DNA from: Candidatus Peribacteria bacterium RIFCSPHIGHO2_02_FULL_49_16
Lineage (GTDB): Bacteria > Patescibacteriota > Gracilibacteria > Peribacterales > Peribacteraceae
Direction of reading: 5' to 3'
Assembly: GCA_001788955.1 (NCBI GenBank)
Contig: MFXT01000026.1
Coordinates: 3,760 to 67,759, forward strand
DNA length: 64,000 bases
Both the position numbers and the translations under genes were made by a program. Of the stretch, positions 19,503 through 29,667 are shown piece by piece (position 1 is the first letter of the stretch; the number at the start of each line of letters is the position of its first letter). The notes beneath the pieces were generated by a model that searched no databases, had not been told where the DNA came from, and saw only the letters and a list, made by a program, of their open reading frames with translations.

Positions 19503-20765
19503 TCACTCCTCTTTTTCATCTGTCAGTATCTGGAGCACGTCTTTGCCGGATTCAGACTTCATCTGTTCCGTGTATTCGCGCACAGGGAATTCCTGCCGTG
19601 GTGCTTCACGTTGTCTCTGTAAACATTCTTTCAATTTCTGTATGCAATGAAGTACCTGAAGATCGAAATTTTCAAAAGATCGTATGCGGAATCCTGCCGC
19701 ACGCGGATGCCCGCCTCCTTTGAATGCTTCCGATGCCAGAGCACTGACATCCACTGCCGCAGATGAACGCACACTTGCCTTGAGTCCCCCATCTTCCAGT
19801 TCCGTAAAGAGCACGAAGACCTCCGCATCAGGAATCGTGGAAATAAGTTCGTCGAGAATACCGTGTGTCTCTTCGCTCGAGGCCGCCATCTCCGTGAGAT
19901 CATCACGACTGACCGACGACCACACGATCCGCGCAGAACGATCAATTTGTAAACGATTGAGAGCACGACCCCAAATGCGCAGTGTGCTTAACGGTTTGGT
20001 TTTATAGATGTGCTGAATAATCTCCTGTTGCCGTGCGCCCAAATCCAATAACTCTGCAGCAATCTCGAGTGCGTGCGGCGTCGTATTGGGATTCTGAAAA
20101 CTGCGTGTATCGGTAACGAGTCCGGTGAAAAGCAGTGTCGCGATGTCGGGATTCAGATGTTCACGAAAAGCGGGAGTACGGGAAAACCACGAAAAAAGCA
20201 CCTCCGTCGCACTCGACGCAGTGGGATCTATCATCTGAATCTGACCAAAAGAGGAATTACTGATGTGATGGTCAATATTCAGAATGGGAACTTTTGAAAA
20301 GAGATCAATATGATTGGTGTACAGAGAACCAAGAAGTGAGAGATCAGCGGTATCCACGACAACAATCAGATCATAGTTCTGATCACCATTGGAAAGGGAA
20401 ACCTGCTCTCTGCGAATACTCCCCTTCTTCGGAACGACAATAATATTGACCTTGTTATCCTCGACAGTGTATCGCATGGTATCGATATCCATATCTTCTT
20501 TGAGGTCTATCGTAATGACAAAATCCTGTTGATCGTCAATATCCCGCTCCAGAGCATCGAAACCCGGTAGAAACTGGAGGACGTCGGGAAGCGTGTCCGG
20601 GCAAATCACGGTCACCTCCTTTCCGAGTGCCCGAAACATATAAAAGCAGGCCAATGCACTCGAGATGCCATCCGGATCAACATTGGCATGAGGCACAACG
20701 AGTATGCGATGCGCGCGCTGGATCGCGTGGAATGCCGTAGTCATTGTTGACGCAGAGATCGACAT
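19503..20765 (-). CDS. DHH family phosphoesterase (NrnA-like)
   Basis: VPHANVDPDGISSALA, IDHHISN, FKGGGHPRAAGF. Confidence 0.85.
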   Translation of the reverse strand: MSISASTMTTAFHAIQRAHRILVVPHANVDPDGISSALACFYMFRALGKEVTVICPDTLPDVLQFLPGFDALERDIDDQQDFVITIDLKEDMDIDTMRYTVEDNKVNIIVVPKKGSIRREQVSLSNGDQNYDLIVVVDTADLSLLGSLYTNHIDLFSKVPILNIDHHISNSSFGQIQMIDPTASSATEVLFSWFSRTPAFREHLNPDIATLLFTGLVTDTRSFQNPNTTPHALEIAAELLDLGARQQEIIQHIYKTKPLSTLRIWGRALNRLQIDRSARIVWSSVSRDDLTEMAASSEETHGILDELISTIPDAEVFVLFTELEDGGLKASVRSSAAVDVSALASEAFKGGGHPRAAGFRIRSFENFDLQVLHCIQKLKECLQRQREAPRQEFPVREYTEQMKSESGKDVLQILTDEKEE

Positions 20766-20838
20766 AGTTTCTTATATTCTATATAACAGTATATTATAAC
20801 ATAATTTTAATTATTAAACAAATATCATTTTCAAAAGA

Positions 20839-20858
20839 AAGAAGTGAAGCACACTTCT
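20839..20858 (-). terminator. Putative terminator downstream of tRNA-Pro
   Basis: Minus strand AGAAGTG-TGCTT-CACTTCT followed by TTCTTTT. Confidence 0.5.
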
Positions 20859-20906
20859 CTAGTCCGATCAAGAAACAATGGCCGTATCTCCAGAAGAGCG
20901 AAGGCT

Positions 20907-20984
20907 GGTCGGGATGACAGGACTCGAACCTGCGACCTCATGCACCCCATGCATGCGTTCTAGCCAACTGAACTACATCCCGAC
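20907..20984 (-). tRNA. tRNA-Pro(GGG)
   Basis: GTCGGGA acceptor paired with TCCCGAC; anticodon arm CATGC-ATGGGGT-GCATG; CCA not encoded. Confidence 0.9.
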
Positions 20985-21014
20985 TATCTCATAGTATACA
21001 GACACTATTTTTGT

Positions 21015-21767
21015 CTACATTCGTCTTCTCGCTCTCTCGTGCAAAAGTGTGGGATAACTCGCAAACAGCAACAACATGACCATTCCCAACGACGGCCCCG
21101 ATGACGACAGTACAGGCGGACGAGAAGAGAAGGATGCTGAAGAAGAAACAGACTGAACGGGAACTTCCCGCATCGAATCGTGCTCTTTCAGACGGCTCTG
21201 TCGGCGCTCCATGCGACGCAGGCGCTTGCGCCATGATTCCTCGTCTGGATCATCTGAATATTCAAGATGAACAAGACTCTCCTGTTCGTGGCTCACAGCC
21301 AATTTTTCGAAAGAGGATACTTCCCATCCAATCGCATTCGCCGCAAATACGAAAAAGAGCATGCTTATGGCCATGACACGTATGATGCGCTGACGCAGTA
21401 CATGTAGACTAAAGGCACAAATACACAAGAGACCAAAAAGAACAGGTGCCGCAGAAAATCCCCATACATACCATCGAAACGCCACTTCCCATGATGGAAT
21501 AGCGAATGCGATCAGGGCAAATAGTAACCACAGCACGACAAGCGTTGCCGGAAGAAAGTGAAGAATACGAAATAGGTAATCCGCGCGATGATAACGTAGA
21601 TAGGGATACAGGAGGAGTGGATAGAGAAGAGTGAGTATCCACAAACCTCCCCACAAAATCGCCCCTTCGGGAAGAGGCGGAAGAAGATGCGCAGAAATAC
21701 CAGTCACCCCGAAGAGTACACCAAGAAGAAGTAAAAGGAACGTCTCTTTCGTATGTTTAAGAGGCAT
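21015..21767 (-). CDS. Hypothetical membrane protein
   Basis: Several predicted TM segments. Confidence 0.55.
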   Translation of the reverse strand: MPLKHTKETFLLLLLGVLFGVTGISAHLLPPLPEGAILWGGLWILTLLYPLLLYPYLRYHRADYLFRILHFLPATLVVLWLLFALIAFAIPSWEVAFRWYVWGFSAAPVLFGLLCICAFSLHVLRQRIIRVMAISMLFFVFAANAIGWEVSSFEKLAVSHEQESLVHLEYSDDPDEESWRKRLRRMERRQSRLKEHDSMREVPVQSVSSSASFSSRPPVLSSSGPSLGMVMLLLFASYPTLLHERARRRM

Positions 21768-21776
21768 AGCAAATCA

Positions 21777-22685
21777 TTATAGCCACTTTTTCCACAAAAA
21801 ATACCCGAAAAATCCGGACATAATGAGAAACATGGCAGCAAGAATAAGAGAAAAAGCCGATGGATTCTGTTGTAAAGGAAGCACGACATTCATACCATAT
21901 AAACTGGCGATGAGTGTAAGCGGCAAAAGCGTTACCGAAAACACTGTAAGGATGCGCATGATGGAGTTTGTTTTGTGACTCAACCATGATTCGTGTGTCG
22001 CCTGCAGTGCTTCGCTCATTTCTTTTGCCGTTTCCAGAAGAGACCACTGTCTCTCAAGCGCATCGAGGATATTATCAAAATAGATGTCGATATCTTCTGA
22101 ACTGAATAATCGGCTTTTGTGTTCCAAAAGCGCAATAATGGAACGTTGCGGGAAGAGAATGGATCGCATGACGATGATGTTCCGTCGCAACTTCAAAATC
22201 GTAGCCAGCACCCCGCGCTGTTCCTCGCTCTGAAAGAGTGTCTCTTCCATCCGGCGCAGATCTCTCATCATTTCTTCCAGAAGTGGGAATCCGGTGAAAA
22301 AAAGATCGTGCATGAGTTTGTAAAGAAAAAATGCAGTTCCCTGTCCCAGATATTCTTCCTGTTTTTTCTTCGAAGATTTCAATTGCTTTTGAAGGTTCTG
22401 CATCAGAGGAACCTGTCCGTCGTGGATGGTAACAATGAAGTTTTGACCGAAGAAAATATTCAATTCCTCTTTTACCAATCTCCCCGAAGTTTCCATATAA
22501 GGAATATGGAAAACAAGAAAGATATACGAAGCATATTCTTCAATTTTTGGACGCTCGTGAACGCTCAAGCAATCCTCTATATCCAACATGTGAAAGCGAT
22601 ACTTTTTTTGCAGCTCAAGGAGTTCGTCTTTCGTCGGACTCACACAGTTGTACCACACCGATTGTTGAAATTGGAGCATGTTCAT
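21777..22685 (-). CDS. corA: CorA-like Mg2+/divalent cation transporter
   Basis: C-terminal TLIASLYGMNVVLP (GMN motif) and two TM helices. Confidence 0.88.
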   Translation of the reverse strand: MNMLQFQQSVWYNCVSPTKDELLELQKKYRFHMLDIEDCLSVHERPKIEEYASYIFLVFHIPYMETSGRLVKEELNIFFGQNFIVTIHDGQVPLMQNLQKQLKSSKKKQEEYLGQGTAFFLYKLMHDLFFTGFPLLEEMMRDLRRMEETLFQSEEQRGVLATILKLRRNIIVMRSILFPQRSIIALLEHKSRLFSSEDIDIYFDNILDALERQWSLLETAKEMSEALQATHESWLSHKTNSIMRILTVFSVTLLPLTLIASLYGMNVVLPLQQNPSAFSLILAAMFLIMSGFFGYFLWKKWL

Positions 22686-23095
22686 GATGGATGGCGATTA
22701 TGAGAAGAACTCGGAAGATACTTGTCCCGAGCACTGTTCTCCCGGGATACGCGCTCAATGCGATAATGTTGAGTGCGATATAGTTTCCACTGCAAAAAAA
22801 TGATAAAAGCTAATGCTGCAATCCATATCACCCATAAAAATCGCATGGAAAGATACTGGACCCCTTCGACGCGGGATATGACGAACGCACACCCTGTGGC
22901 ACCAAATACGATGCAGAAGATCGGCCACGATCGCGTGAGTTTCCGAGTGACAGTATCCATGCGCACACGCAACCAACGCAGTGTCATCCCTGCGGCAATC
23001 AGCGAAATGCAAAAAATAAGAAGAAGCAACAGCGCGGGATGCGCATACGATGCGACACCGGGGTTAGGCCAGAAAAGATAGGTGAGGTACTTCAT
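22682..23095 (-). CDS. Hypothetical membrane protein
   Basis: ORF in operon with corA, hydrophobic segments. Confidence 0.5.
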   Translation of the reverse strand: MKYLTYLFWPNPGVASYAHPALLLLLIFCISLIAAGMTLRWLRVRMDTVTRKLTRSWPIFCIVFGATGCAFVISRVEGVQYLSMRFLWVIWIAALAFIIFLQWKLYRTQHYRIERVSRENSARDKYLPSSSHNRHPS

Positions 23096-23096
23096 A

Positions 23097-23417
23097 TTAC
23101 GCTTTCTGCTTCCGGGGTTGCGAATATTTTTTTAACAATGTTTGTACCGCCTCTTCCATATTCCGCTCTGCAACGGTCATTGAGGGACGAATAAGAAGAT
23201 AGAGAAAAAATCCAACAATTGGCAGACAAAACACCATTGCAATACTAATAAGCTGATACCAGATGGATGTTGTGCGAAGTAAAATGTCCCGCGTCACAAA
23301 AAAGAGAAGATAGATGATGAAAACACTGATAAAAAGAAGCCCTCCTTGTACGGTCCGTGTCATGGGATCTTCAGAAAGGAAGAACAGAAGCGAATCGAGC
23401 AGAACGGAAGATGTCAT
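23097..23417 (-). CDS. Small membrane protein with PLD-nuclease-N-like hairpin
   Basis: FCLPIVGFFLYLLIRPSMT. Confidence 0.5.
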   Translation of the reverse strand: MTSSVLLDSLLFFLSEDPMTRTVQGGLLFISVFIIYLLFFVTRDILLRTTSIWYQLISIAMVFCLPIVGFFLYLLIRPSMTVAERNMEEAVQTLLKKYSQPRKQKA

Positions 23418-23422
23418 GGAAA

Positions 23423-24346
23423 CTAGAGGTACGGATATTTTCTCCGATGTGCAACAACGTACACGATCGTCCCGAGGAGTGCCAGCACTGCGAGAAACTG
23501 ACTGAAACGCAATTCGAAAGTGTCAAACGCAAAAGTGGAACGCAAGAGGAGATACCCGATACATGCACATGCCACAATCCCGCTATAGACAAAAAATCCC
23601 ACACGCCCAAGCCGCAATTCCAGAGCAACAAAGATGCCAAGACTGATAAAGAGTAGTAGTAATACAAGAAAATCCAATCGTGTTGCAAACACCGGAATAC
23701 CAAAGTCTCCACGAAACCATTCAAGGAAAAATACACTCACAGACGCAAGAATGATCCCGACCAATGTTTCCGCACCGGCACGTTTTGATGCTTTACGCAC
23801 AATGAGAAGAACGAATGTTAATAGAAGAAAAATACACGCATAATAGAGTTGTACCGGATGAATGGGAACGGTATATCGCACATTCATGGCATCATAGGTA
23901 ACACCCCAAATGACATCTGTTGGCTTACCATACGCTTTGCCGGCAGCAAATCGCCCAAACCAGTCAAATGCCAATGCAAACATTGTCGCCGGAAAAAGAA
24001 CATCGAGCCATTGCAAAAATGTCGCACGGGATGCACGCGTAAAACTATAGAGGACGCATCCGACTCCGATTGCGCCACCAAGCAAACTGAATCCACCATC
24101 CCAGACAATAAAAACGCGCAACGGATCACGAATATAGACACGATAATCGGCTACAATAGCCGCCAGTCTGCCACTCAAAAGAAAAGCAGTAACATACCAG
24201 AATCCTTGAGTACGGAAATGCATAAGGGACAAATTGGCGCTCTGTGCCAATCGAAGAAAAAATTCCGTGCTTAAAAGCACCCCAAGAATGAGGAATACCG
24301 CATGAGTCCAGATAAGAAATGGGCCGATCGCAAACGCTTCAAACAC
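23423..24346 (-). CDS. Prolipoprotein diacylglyceryl transferase family protein, divergent paralog
   Basis: Lgt-like topology; WDGGFSLLGGAIG, GRFAAGKAYGKPTDVIWG, PIHPVQLYYA; GTG start. Confidence 0.75.
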   Translation of the reverse strand: MFEAFAIGPFLIWTHAVFLILGVLLSTEFFLRLAQSANLSLMHFRTQGFWYVTAFLLSGRLAAIVADYRVYIRDPLRVFIVWDGGFSLLGGAIGVGCVLYSFTRASRATFLQWLDVLFPATMFALAFDWFGRFAAGKAYGKPTDVIWGVTYDAMNVRYTVPIHPVQLYYACIFLLLTFVLLIVRKASKRAGAETLVGIILASVSVFFLEWFRGDFGIPVFATRLDFLVLLLLFISLGIFVALELRLGRVGFFVYSGIVACACIGYLLLRSTFAFDTFELRFSQFLAVLALLGTIVYVVAHRRKYPYL

Positions 24347-24364
24347 GAAGAAAGTATATACATT

Positions 24365-26167
24365 TTATTCAAAACTCGCATCCAATCTCCTTTCCTTTAC
24401 ATCTGCAATCGTCTTCTTCAAAAATTCTTTTGCAGACACGGTGATCTGCTTCTTTGTTTTGACACTGCGCACTGTGACAGCATCCGATTCCATTTCTCTG
24501 TCTCCGATCACGAGCATGTAGGGAATACGCTGCTTTTCTCCTGCCCGAATACGTTTGCCAAGAGATTGCGATACGTCCTCCGTATACGCACGCAATCCGG
24601 ACTTTCTTAATGTTTCCTCAAGTGAATGCGCATACTTTTCATGTATGTCCGCTATAGGAAGAATCATCATCTGTATCGGTGAGAGCCAGAGCGGAAAAAG
24701 TCCCGCGAAATGTTCAATAAGAAAGCCGATTGTGCGCTCATGTGTACCGAGTGGTGCGCGATGAATGCAGAGAGGGATTTTTTCTTCACCATTCTTGTCT
24801 GTATAATGCAAACCGACTTTTCTCGGCACATCAAAGTCCACCTGATTCGTCGCAATCGTAAATTCCCGGCCAATGGCAGATCGGATTTCTACATCGATCT
24901 TCGGACCGTAGAATGCGGCTTCGTTCGCAACTTCAACACACTCCACGTTACGACTCTGTATGGCACGACGCACGAGATCTTCCGTCTTGATCCACAGTTC
25001 CGGCTCATTGACATACTTCTTTCCCAATTCCTTCGGATCATGAAGTGAGAGACGCATCTGATATTTGTCGATACCAAAGAGCGTGAAATACGTCATATAT
25101 AAAGCGACAACGGCGAGGAATTCTTGCTCGAATTGCTCCTCCGTACAGTAAATATGTGCATCATTCATAGAAAGGGAACGCACGCGCATAAGGCCGAAAA
25201 GTGCACCGCTGTCTTCATGCCGATAACAGTGACCGTATTCCGCCAGACGCATCGGGATATCCCTGTAACTACGGGGACGAGATGCAAAAATCTCATGATG
25301 ATGCGGACAGTTCATCGGTTTGAGATAATATTCTTCTTCCCCCGCAAGTTGCATGGGAGGAAACATCGATTCGCGGTAATGGGCAAGATGCCCCGTACGT
25401 TCATACAGTTTGCTCTTCGCAATATGCGGCGTACGCACACGCAGATATCCTGCGTTTTCTTCCATCTCTCGAGCGAGTTTTTCCAGTTCATCCGCAATAA
25501 TCGTTCCCTTGTGCGTCCAGAGCGGCAATCCCGGCCCCACCCAATCACTGAATGTAAATAAATCCAGTTCCTTTCCCAGTTTCCGGTGATCGCGTTTTTT
25601 CGCTTCCTCCAGCATGTTCAGATATTCCTTCAACTCTTTTTTTGATGGGAAAGCCGCAACGTAGATGCGCGTCAGTTGCTCGCGATTTTCATCTCCGCGC
25701 CAGTACGCCCCGGCAAGACTCGTGATCATAAATCCATCAGATGGGATTTCTTGCACATTTTCCACATGCCCTCCCTTGCAAAGATCAACGAAGGTCTCAT
25801 TTCCTTTTCTGTCAAGATTACGATAATGCGTTACCTCTTTCACATCTTCCTTCTGAAGATCTTCAATGAGTTCCACCTTGAATGGCTGTTTCTTCTTTTT
25901 CCAATAGGCAATAGCATCCTTGGCATTCAGTGTTTCCACCGCAAATGTCTGACCTTGATTCAGGATTTTCCGCATTTCCTTCTCGATTTTCGGAAAATCC
26001 GCATCATGAATCGGCTCTGTAAAAAGAAAATCGTAGTAACAGCCGTAGTCAATCGGGGGACCAATACTGATCTTCGTATCCGGCCAGAGTTGCAAAACCG
26101 CTTGTGCAAGAACATGCGCAAGGGAATGACGGAGTCGATAGAGATCGTCAATAACGGATTCTCTCAT
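24365..26167 (-). CDS. thrS: Threonyl-tRNA synthetase lacking an obvious N-terminal TGS domain
   Basis: RHSLAHVLAQAVLQLWPDTKISIGPP; PMNCPHHHEIF; class II motifs. Confidence 0.95.
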   Translation of the reverse strand: MRESVIDDLYRLRHSLAHVLAQAVLQLWPDTKISIGPPIDYGCYYDFLFTEPIHDADFPKIEKEMRKILNQGQTFAVETLNAKDAIAYWKKKKQPFKVELIEDLQKEDVKEVTHYRNLDRKGNETFVDLCKGGHVENVQEIPSDGFMITSLAGAYWRGDENREQLTRIYVAAFPSKKELKEYLNMLEEAKKRDHRKLGKELDLFTFSDWVGPGLPLWTHKGTIIADELEKLAREMEENAGYLRVRTPHIAKSKLYERTGHLAHYRESMFPPMQLAGEEEYYLKPMNCPHHHEIFASRPRSYRDIPMRLAEYGHCYRHEDSGALFGLMRVRSLSMNDAHIYCTEEQFEQEFLAVVALYMTYFTLFGIDKYQMRLSLHDPKELGKKYVNEPELWIKTEDLVRRAIQSRNVECVEVANEAAFYGPKIDVEIRSAIGREFTIATNQVDFDVPRKVGLHYTDKNGEEKIPLCIHRAPLGTHERTIGFLIEHFAGLFPLWLSPIQMMILPIADIHEKYAHSLEETLRKSGLRAYTEDVSQSLGKRIRAGEKQRIPYMLVIGDREMESDAVTVRSVKTKKQITVSAKEFLKKTIADVKERRLDASFE

Positions 26168-26193
26168 GCGACAAGAGTAGCTCACCTTGCACT

Positions 26194-27651
26194 TCACACA
26201 AAATCCAGCTCCTTCTCCAGTGCCCGCACTTCCCGAAGGAGCTGCGGATCGTTATGAAGCATTTTCTCGATCTTTCCGAACGAATTCATTACCGTCGTGT
26301 GATCTCTCCCCGAAAACCGTTCACCGATATTTGCATAACTGATTCGAAGATATTTCTTGAGAAAATACATCGCAATCTGCCGCGGCAGAAGAATCTCGCG
26401 CACGCGCGATGCGCCAATCATATCCTGCACAGATACCGAATAGTATCGACTGATCGCTTCCATGACATCCTGAAATGTCGCCATGCGTTTTGGTTGTACA
26501 GAAAAACCAATCACATCGTCTTTGGCATACGGATCTTTGGACAGTTTGCACATAATTTCGGCCATACTCTTCACCGTCGGCACACGCTGTTCCAATTCGT
26601 ATTGCGCAACAACCTGCATCAGAATTCCTTCCAGTTCGCGCACATTCTTTTTGGCATGTTCCGCGATAAATTCCAGTACAATGCGGTCAATGAACAATTC
26701 ATATTCTTGCGCTTTCTCGACAAGGATCGCCAATCGTGTTTCATAATCCGGCGGACCGATATCCGCAATCATTCCTTTCTCGAAGCGCGATGTCAGACGG
26801 TCTTCCATCTGCAATTCCTGCGGCGGACGATCTGCGGACAGGATGATTTGCTTCCGTTCTTCATACAGTGCATTGAATGTGTGAAAGAATTCCTCCTGCG
26901 TGCGTTCTTTATTGGCGAGAAACTGTACATCATCAATGATAAGAACATCCACCACCCGATACCGGCGCCGAAACTGTTCCATCTTCTGCCTCTGAATAGC
27001 CTCGATAACCTGATTCGTAAAATCTTCCGATGTGACATACACAACCGTTGCACCGGGAATGAGTTTTAAGAGAGCGTTGCCCGTCGCCTGCAAAAGATGT
27101 GTCTTCCCCAATCCCACGCCACCGTAGAGAAATAACGGATTATAGCGACCACCCGGATGCAGCGACACTGACTGGCATGCCGCATAGGCAAGACGATTGT
27201 CTGAACCAACAATAAAATTTTCCAACATGTAGCGCGGATTGAGAATTTTACTCACAAGCCCCTCCGCCAGACGCACTTCCTGTTTATTGGGCAGCTTCCT
27301 CCGTTTTTGTTCGGGAAAATGTTTGAGGAGATCCACTGTGCGCGTTGGATTATCTCGCAATCCTGTATCCACGGTATACACCACCTGCTGAATGTCCGGA
27401 TCAACCCCTTGCGCCACCTCTCGCGTTAAGCTGCTGTAATGCTCCATGTGCCACCCCAGTGATACCGGAAGCGGCAAACCGATAACAAGTTTTCCTCCTT
27501 CATGCCCGAGAATCGCCGTATCTTTAAACCATGTAATGAATTGACCACGCGGTACCTTGGATGCGATTACAGAAAGAATATCCAGCCAAAGCGATTGCAA
27601 ATCTTTCGTCGCAACCTTATTACGATGTGATAAAGAGGCGCAGCACGTCAT
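26194..27651 (-). CDS. dnaA: Chromosomal replication initiator protein DnaA (start uncertain)
   Basis: NPLFLYGGVGLGKTHLLQATGN, LIIDDVQFLANKERTQEEFFHTFN, GRDHTTVMNSFGKIEKML. Confidence 0.96.
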   Translation of the reverse strand: MTCCASLSHRNKVATKDLQSLWLDILSVIASKVPRGQFITWFKDTAILGHEGGKLVIGLPLPVSLGWHMEHYSSLTREVAQGVDPDIQQVVYTVDTGLRDNPTRTVDLLKHFPEQKRRKLPNKQEVRLAEGLVSKILNPRYMLENFIVGSDNRLAYAACQSVSLHPGGRYNPLFLYGGVGLGKTHLLQATGNALLKLIPGATVVYVTSEDFTNQVIEAIQRQKMEQFRRRYRVVDVLIIDDVQFLANKERTQEEFFHTFNALYEERKQIILSADRPPQELQMEDRLTSRFEKGMIADIGPPDYETRLAILVEKAQEYELFIDRIVLEFIAEHAKKNVRELEGILMQVVAQYELEQRVPTVKSMAEIMCKLSKDPYAKDDVIGFSVQPKRMATFQDVMEAISRYYSVSVQDMIGASRVREILLPRQIAMYFLKKYLRISYANIGERFSGRDHTTVMNSFGKIEKMLHNDPQLLREVRALEKELDFV

Positions 27652-28735
27652 AAAATGTCACAAGAAAGATAAGACCCAGAAGCGCAATGAAACCGAGATT
27701 GTTGATCAGTAACTCGATACGTCGATCTGTCGGCTTTCCTCGCACAAGTTCAAGAAGTACAAACAGAAAACGCCCGCCATCAAGCGCCGGAAAAGGCAAA
27801 ACATTGAAAGCGGCAAGGCTCAAACTCAAAAGCGCTACAAATCGCAGATACATGCCAATCCCCTGCTGCACGGAAGAATACGTGAGCTTTGCAATACCCA
27901 CAGGACCGGAGATTTCCGGAGGAACAGTGCCACTTTGAAGCAGTGTAGAAAACAGATATCCGATACCGCGGATTGTCTGATCCAGAACAACAACGGATTC
28001 GCGCAGCGCAAGTTTGCTTGCATCGAGAACGTTATGACGAGGGGCACTCAATTTTCGTGGCATTGTCCGGAGAAGTACACCTGTTTTTCCCTCACGAACA
28101 GCAACACGAAAATTCTGTTCTTCTTTTTCCTGTGTCAGGACAGTGTACATGACATATCGCTTTTCCTCCTGTAATGCCACTACATCCTCCGATCGTGATA
28201 CGGACTTTCCGTCCACAGTAAGAAGAAGGCTTTGTGGAGGAACTCCACTCTCAAAAGCCATACCGCCTTCAAGAATGTCATCAATCATCACACCAAGTTG
28301 CATAGTAATCTCGCCTCGCGCTGCCGCAGCTTCCATTTCATTAAACGAACGGTAGGAGGGGATCCATTTCCCGAAGGAAAATCCGAAGAAGAAAATTACG
28401 AATGCCAGAAGGACATTCATAGCCACTCCTGCAAGCAGAATACTGCAGCGCGCAAGAATGCTCGCCTGCGCGAAACTTCCAGATATTTGCCGCTCTTCGA
28501 GATCGAGAGCACCTTCACCTTTCAGTCGCACGAATCCGCCAAATGGAATCCAATTCAGCGTGAACATCGTGTCCTTCCACCAAAAACACTTCTTTGCTCT
28601 TGGTGGTAAACCGAAGCCAAATTCTTCAACCACAACCCCGGAAAATTTAGCAACAATAAAATGACCGAATTCGTGAATGAGAATGAGACCGGTAAGAAGA
28701 AGAATGAATGCAAAAATGGAAATCACAACAAGCAT
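27620..28735 (-). CDS. rseP: Site-2 protease family metalloprotease
   Basis: LIHEFGHFIVAKFSG (HExxH), PDZ-like region, FNVLPFPALDGGR. Confidence 0.9.
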   Translation of the reverse strand: MLVVISIFAFILLLTGLILIHEFGHFIVAKFSGVVVEEFGFGLPPRAKKCFWWKDTMFTLNWIPFGGFVRLKGEGALDLEERQISGSFAQASILARCSILLAGVAMNVLLAFVIFFFGFSFGKWIPSYRSFNEMEAAAARGEITMQLGVMIDDILEGGMAFESGVPPQSLLLTVDGKSVSRSEDVVALQEEKRYVMYTVLTQEKEEQNFRVAVREGKTGVLLRTMPRKLSAPRHNVLDASKLALRESVVVLDQTIRGIGYLFSTLLQSGTVPPEISGPVGIAKLTYSSVQQGIGMYLRFVALLSLSLAAFNVLPFPALDGGRFLFVLLELVRGKPTDRRIELLINNLGFIALLGLIFLVTFYDVLRLFITS

Positions 28736-28808
28736 AGAATTCCTAGAGTAGCCCTACTGTGGATTTCAGAAAAGTTTTCCACACCCATTCTGGGTTGCGC
28801 TCTCTTTC

Positions 28809-29396
28809 TTATCCTTGCGCTAACACCAATCCATCGATGCGTCGCACGCCCGCATGACGCAGTACAGCTGCACATGCATTCAATGTTGCTCCCGTCGTGC
28901 AGACATCATCAATGAGAATCACATGTTCACCCGGAAACGCGCTGCACGAAAACGCATTATGCATTGCATTCTTTCTCTCGCTGCGACTACGACGAGTTTG
29001 CTGACCGGTCATTCTCACACGATGGAGCACTTTCTGTAATGGAATGGATGATGTCGCGGAAACAGCGACTGCCAACAGTTCCGCCTGATTACATCCACGC
29101 ATCAATCGGCGACTCCAATGCAGAGGAACAGGACAGAGTACTGTCTCCTCGTTACACGAAAGAAGCCGAAGTGCTTGCAGCAAAAGATTTGCCAAGTCAG
29201 GAACGAGAAAATATCCTTGTCGAAATTTCAGCGCATGAATTTCTTCCCGAAGCAGCGCATACGGCGCCGCTGCGATCAAATGATCCATCGTCCCAATCCC
29301 CTTCTTTTTCAGTGAAGACACTCCCAGACGAATGGGTTGGAACTTTGAGAGAAAAGGCCCAGTGGGAATTTTGGTGGGAAACAGAAGATCGAGCAT
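28809..29396 (-). CDS. comF: ComF-like phosphoribosyltransferase without the N-terminal zinc finger
   Basis: LCPVPLHWSRRLMRGCNQAELLA, QTRRSRSERKNAMHNAF, HVILIDDVCTTGATL. Confidence 0.85.
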   Translation of the reverse strand: MLDLLFPTKIPTGPFLSKFQPIRLGVSSLKKKGIGTMDHLIAAAPYALLREEIHALKFRQGYFLVPDLANLLLQALRLLSCNEETVLCPVPLHWSRRLMRGCNQAELLAVAVSATSSIPLQKVLHRVRMTGQQTRRSRSERKNAMHNAFSCSAFPGEHVILIDDVCTTGATLNACAAVLRHAGVRRIDGLVLAQG

Positions 29397-29449
29397 ACTG
29401 TGGTGGAAAAAGGCCTGCCAACCGTAGCCAAGAGGTGATTCCCCGGGCA

Positions 29450-29486
29450 GTCCACCTCCGCTCGCTCTGGCGAGGCTACGGTGGAC
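29450..29486. repeat. Hairpin repeat flanking tRNA-Val
   Basis: GTCCACC...CTCGC-TCTG-GCGAG...GGTGGAC. Confidence 0.6.
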
Positions 29487-29502
29487 AACCTCCTGCGGAG
29501 GT

Positions 29503-29579
29503 TGGTGGGCAGTACTGGATTCGAACCAGTGACCTCCGCGATGTCAACGCGACGCTCTAACCAACTGAGCTAACTGCCC
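29503..29579 (-). tRNA. tRNA-Val(GAC)
   Basis: GGGCAGT...TCGCG-TTGACAT-CGCGG...ACTGCCC-A-CCA. Confidence 0.93.
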
Positions 29580-29636
29580 GAGAAAAGCATAATACCAAAG
29601 AACATCATGCCCACTTCCATAGCTCGATCCAACTGC

Positions 29637-29667
29637 CCGTCCGCCGAAGCTCTTTGAGCGTAGGTGG
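29637..29667. repeat. Hairpin repeat, same family
   Basis: CCGTCCGCC-GA-AGCTC-TTT-GAGC-GTA-GGTGGA. Confidence 0.6.

Noticed and set aside
28758-28783. Possible oriC: TTTTCCACA and TGTGGATTT near dnaA
   Set aside because: Only one good DnaA-box match and one weak one in a ~70-bp gap, with no box cluster or AT-rich unwinding region; GC skew could not be computed
28964-29560. 198-aa plus-strand ORF
   Set aside because: Antisense to comF and overlapping tRNA-Val; no domain signature
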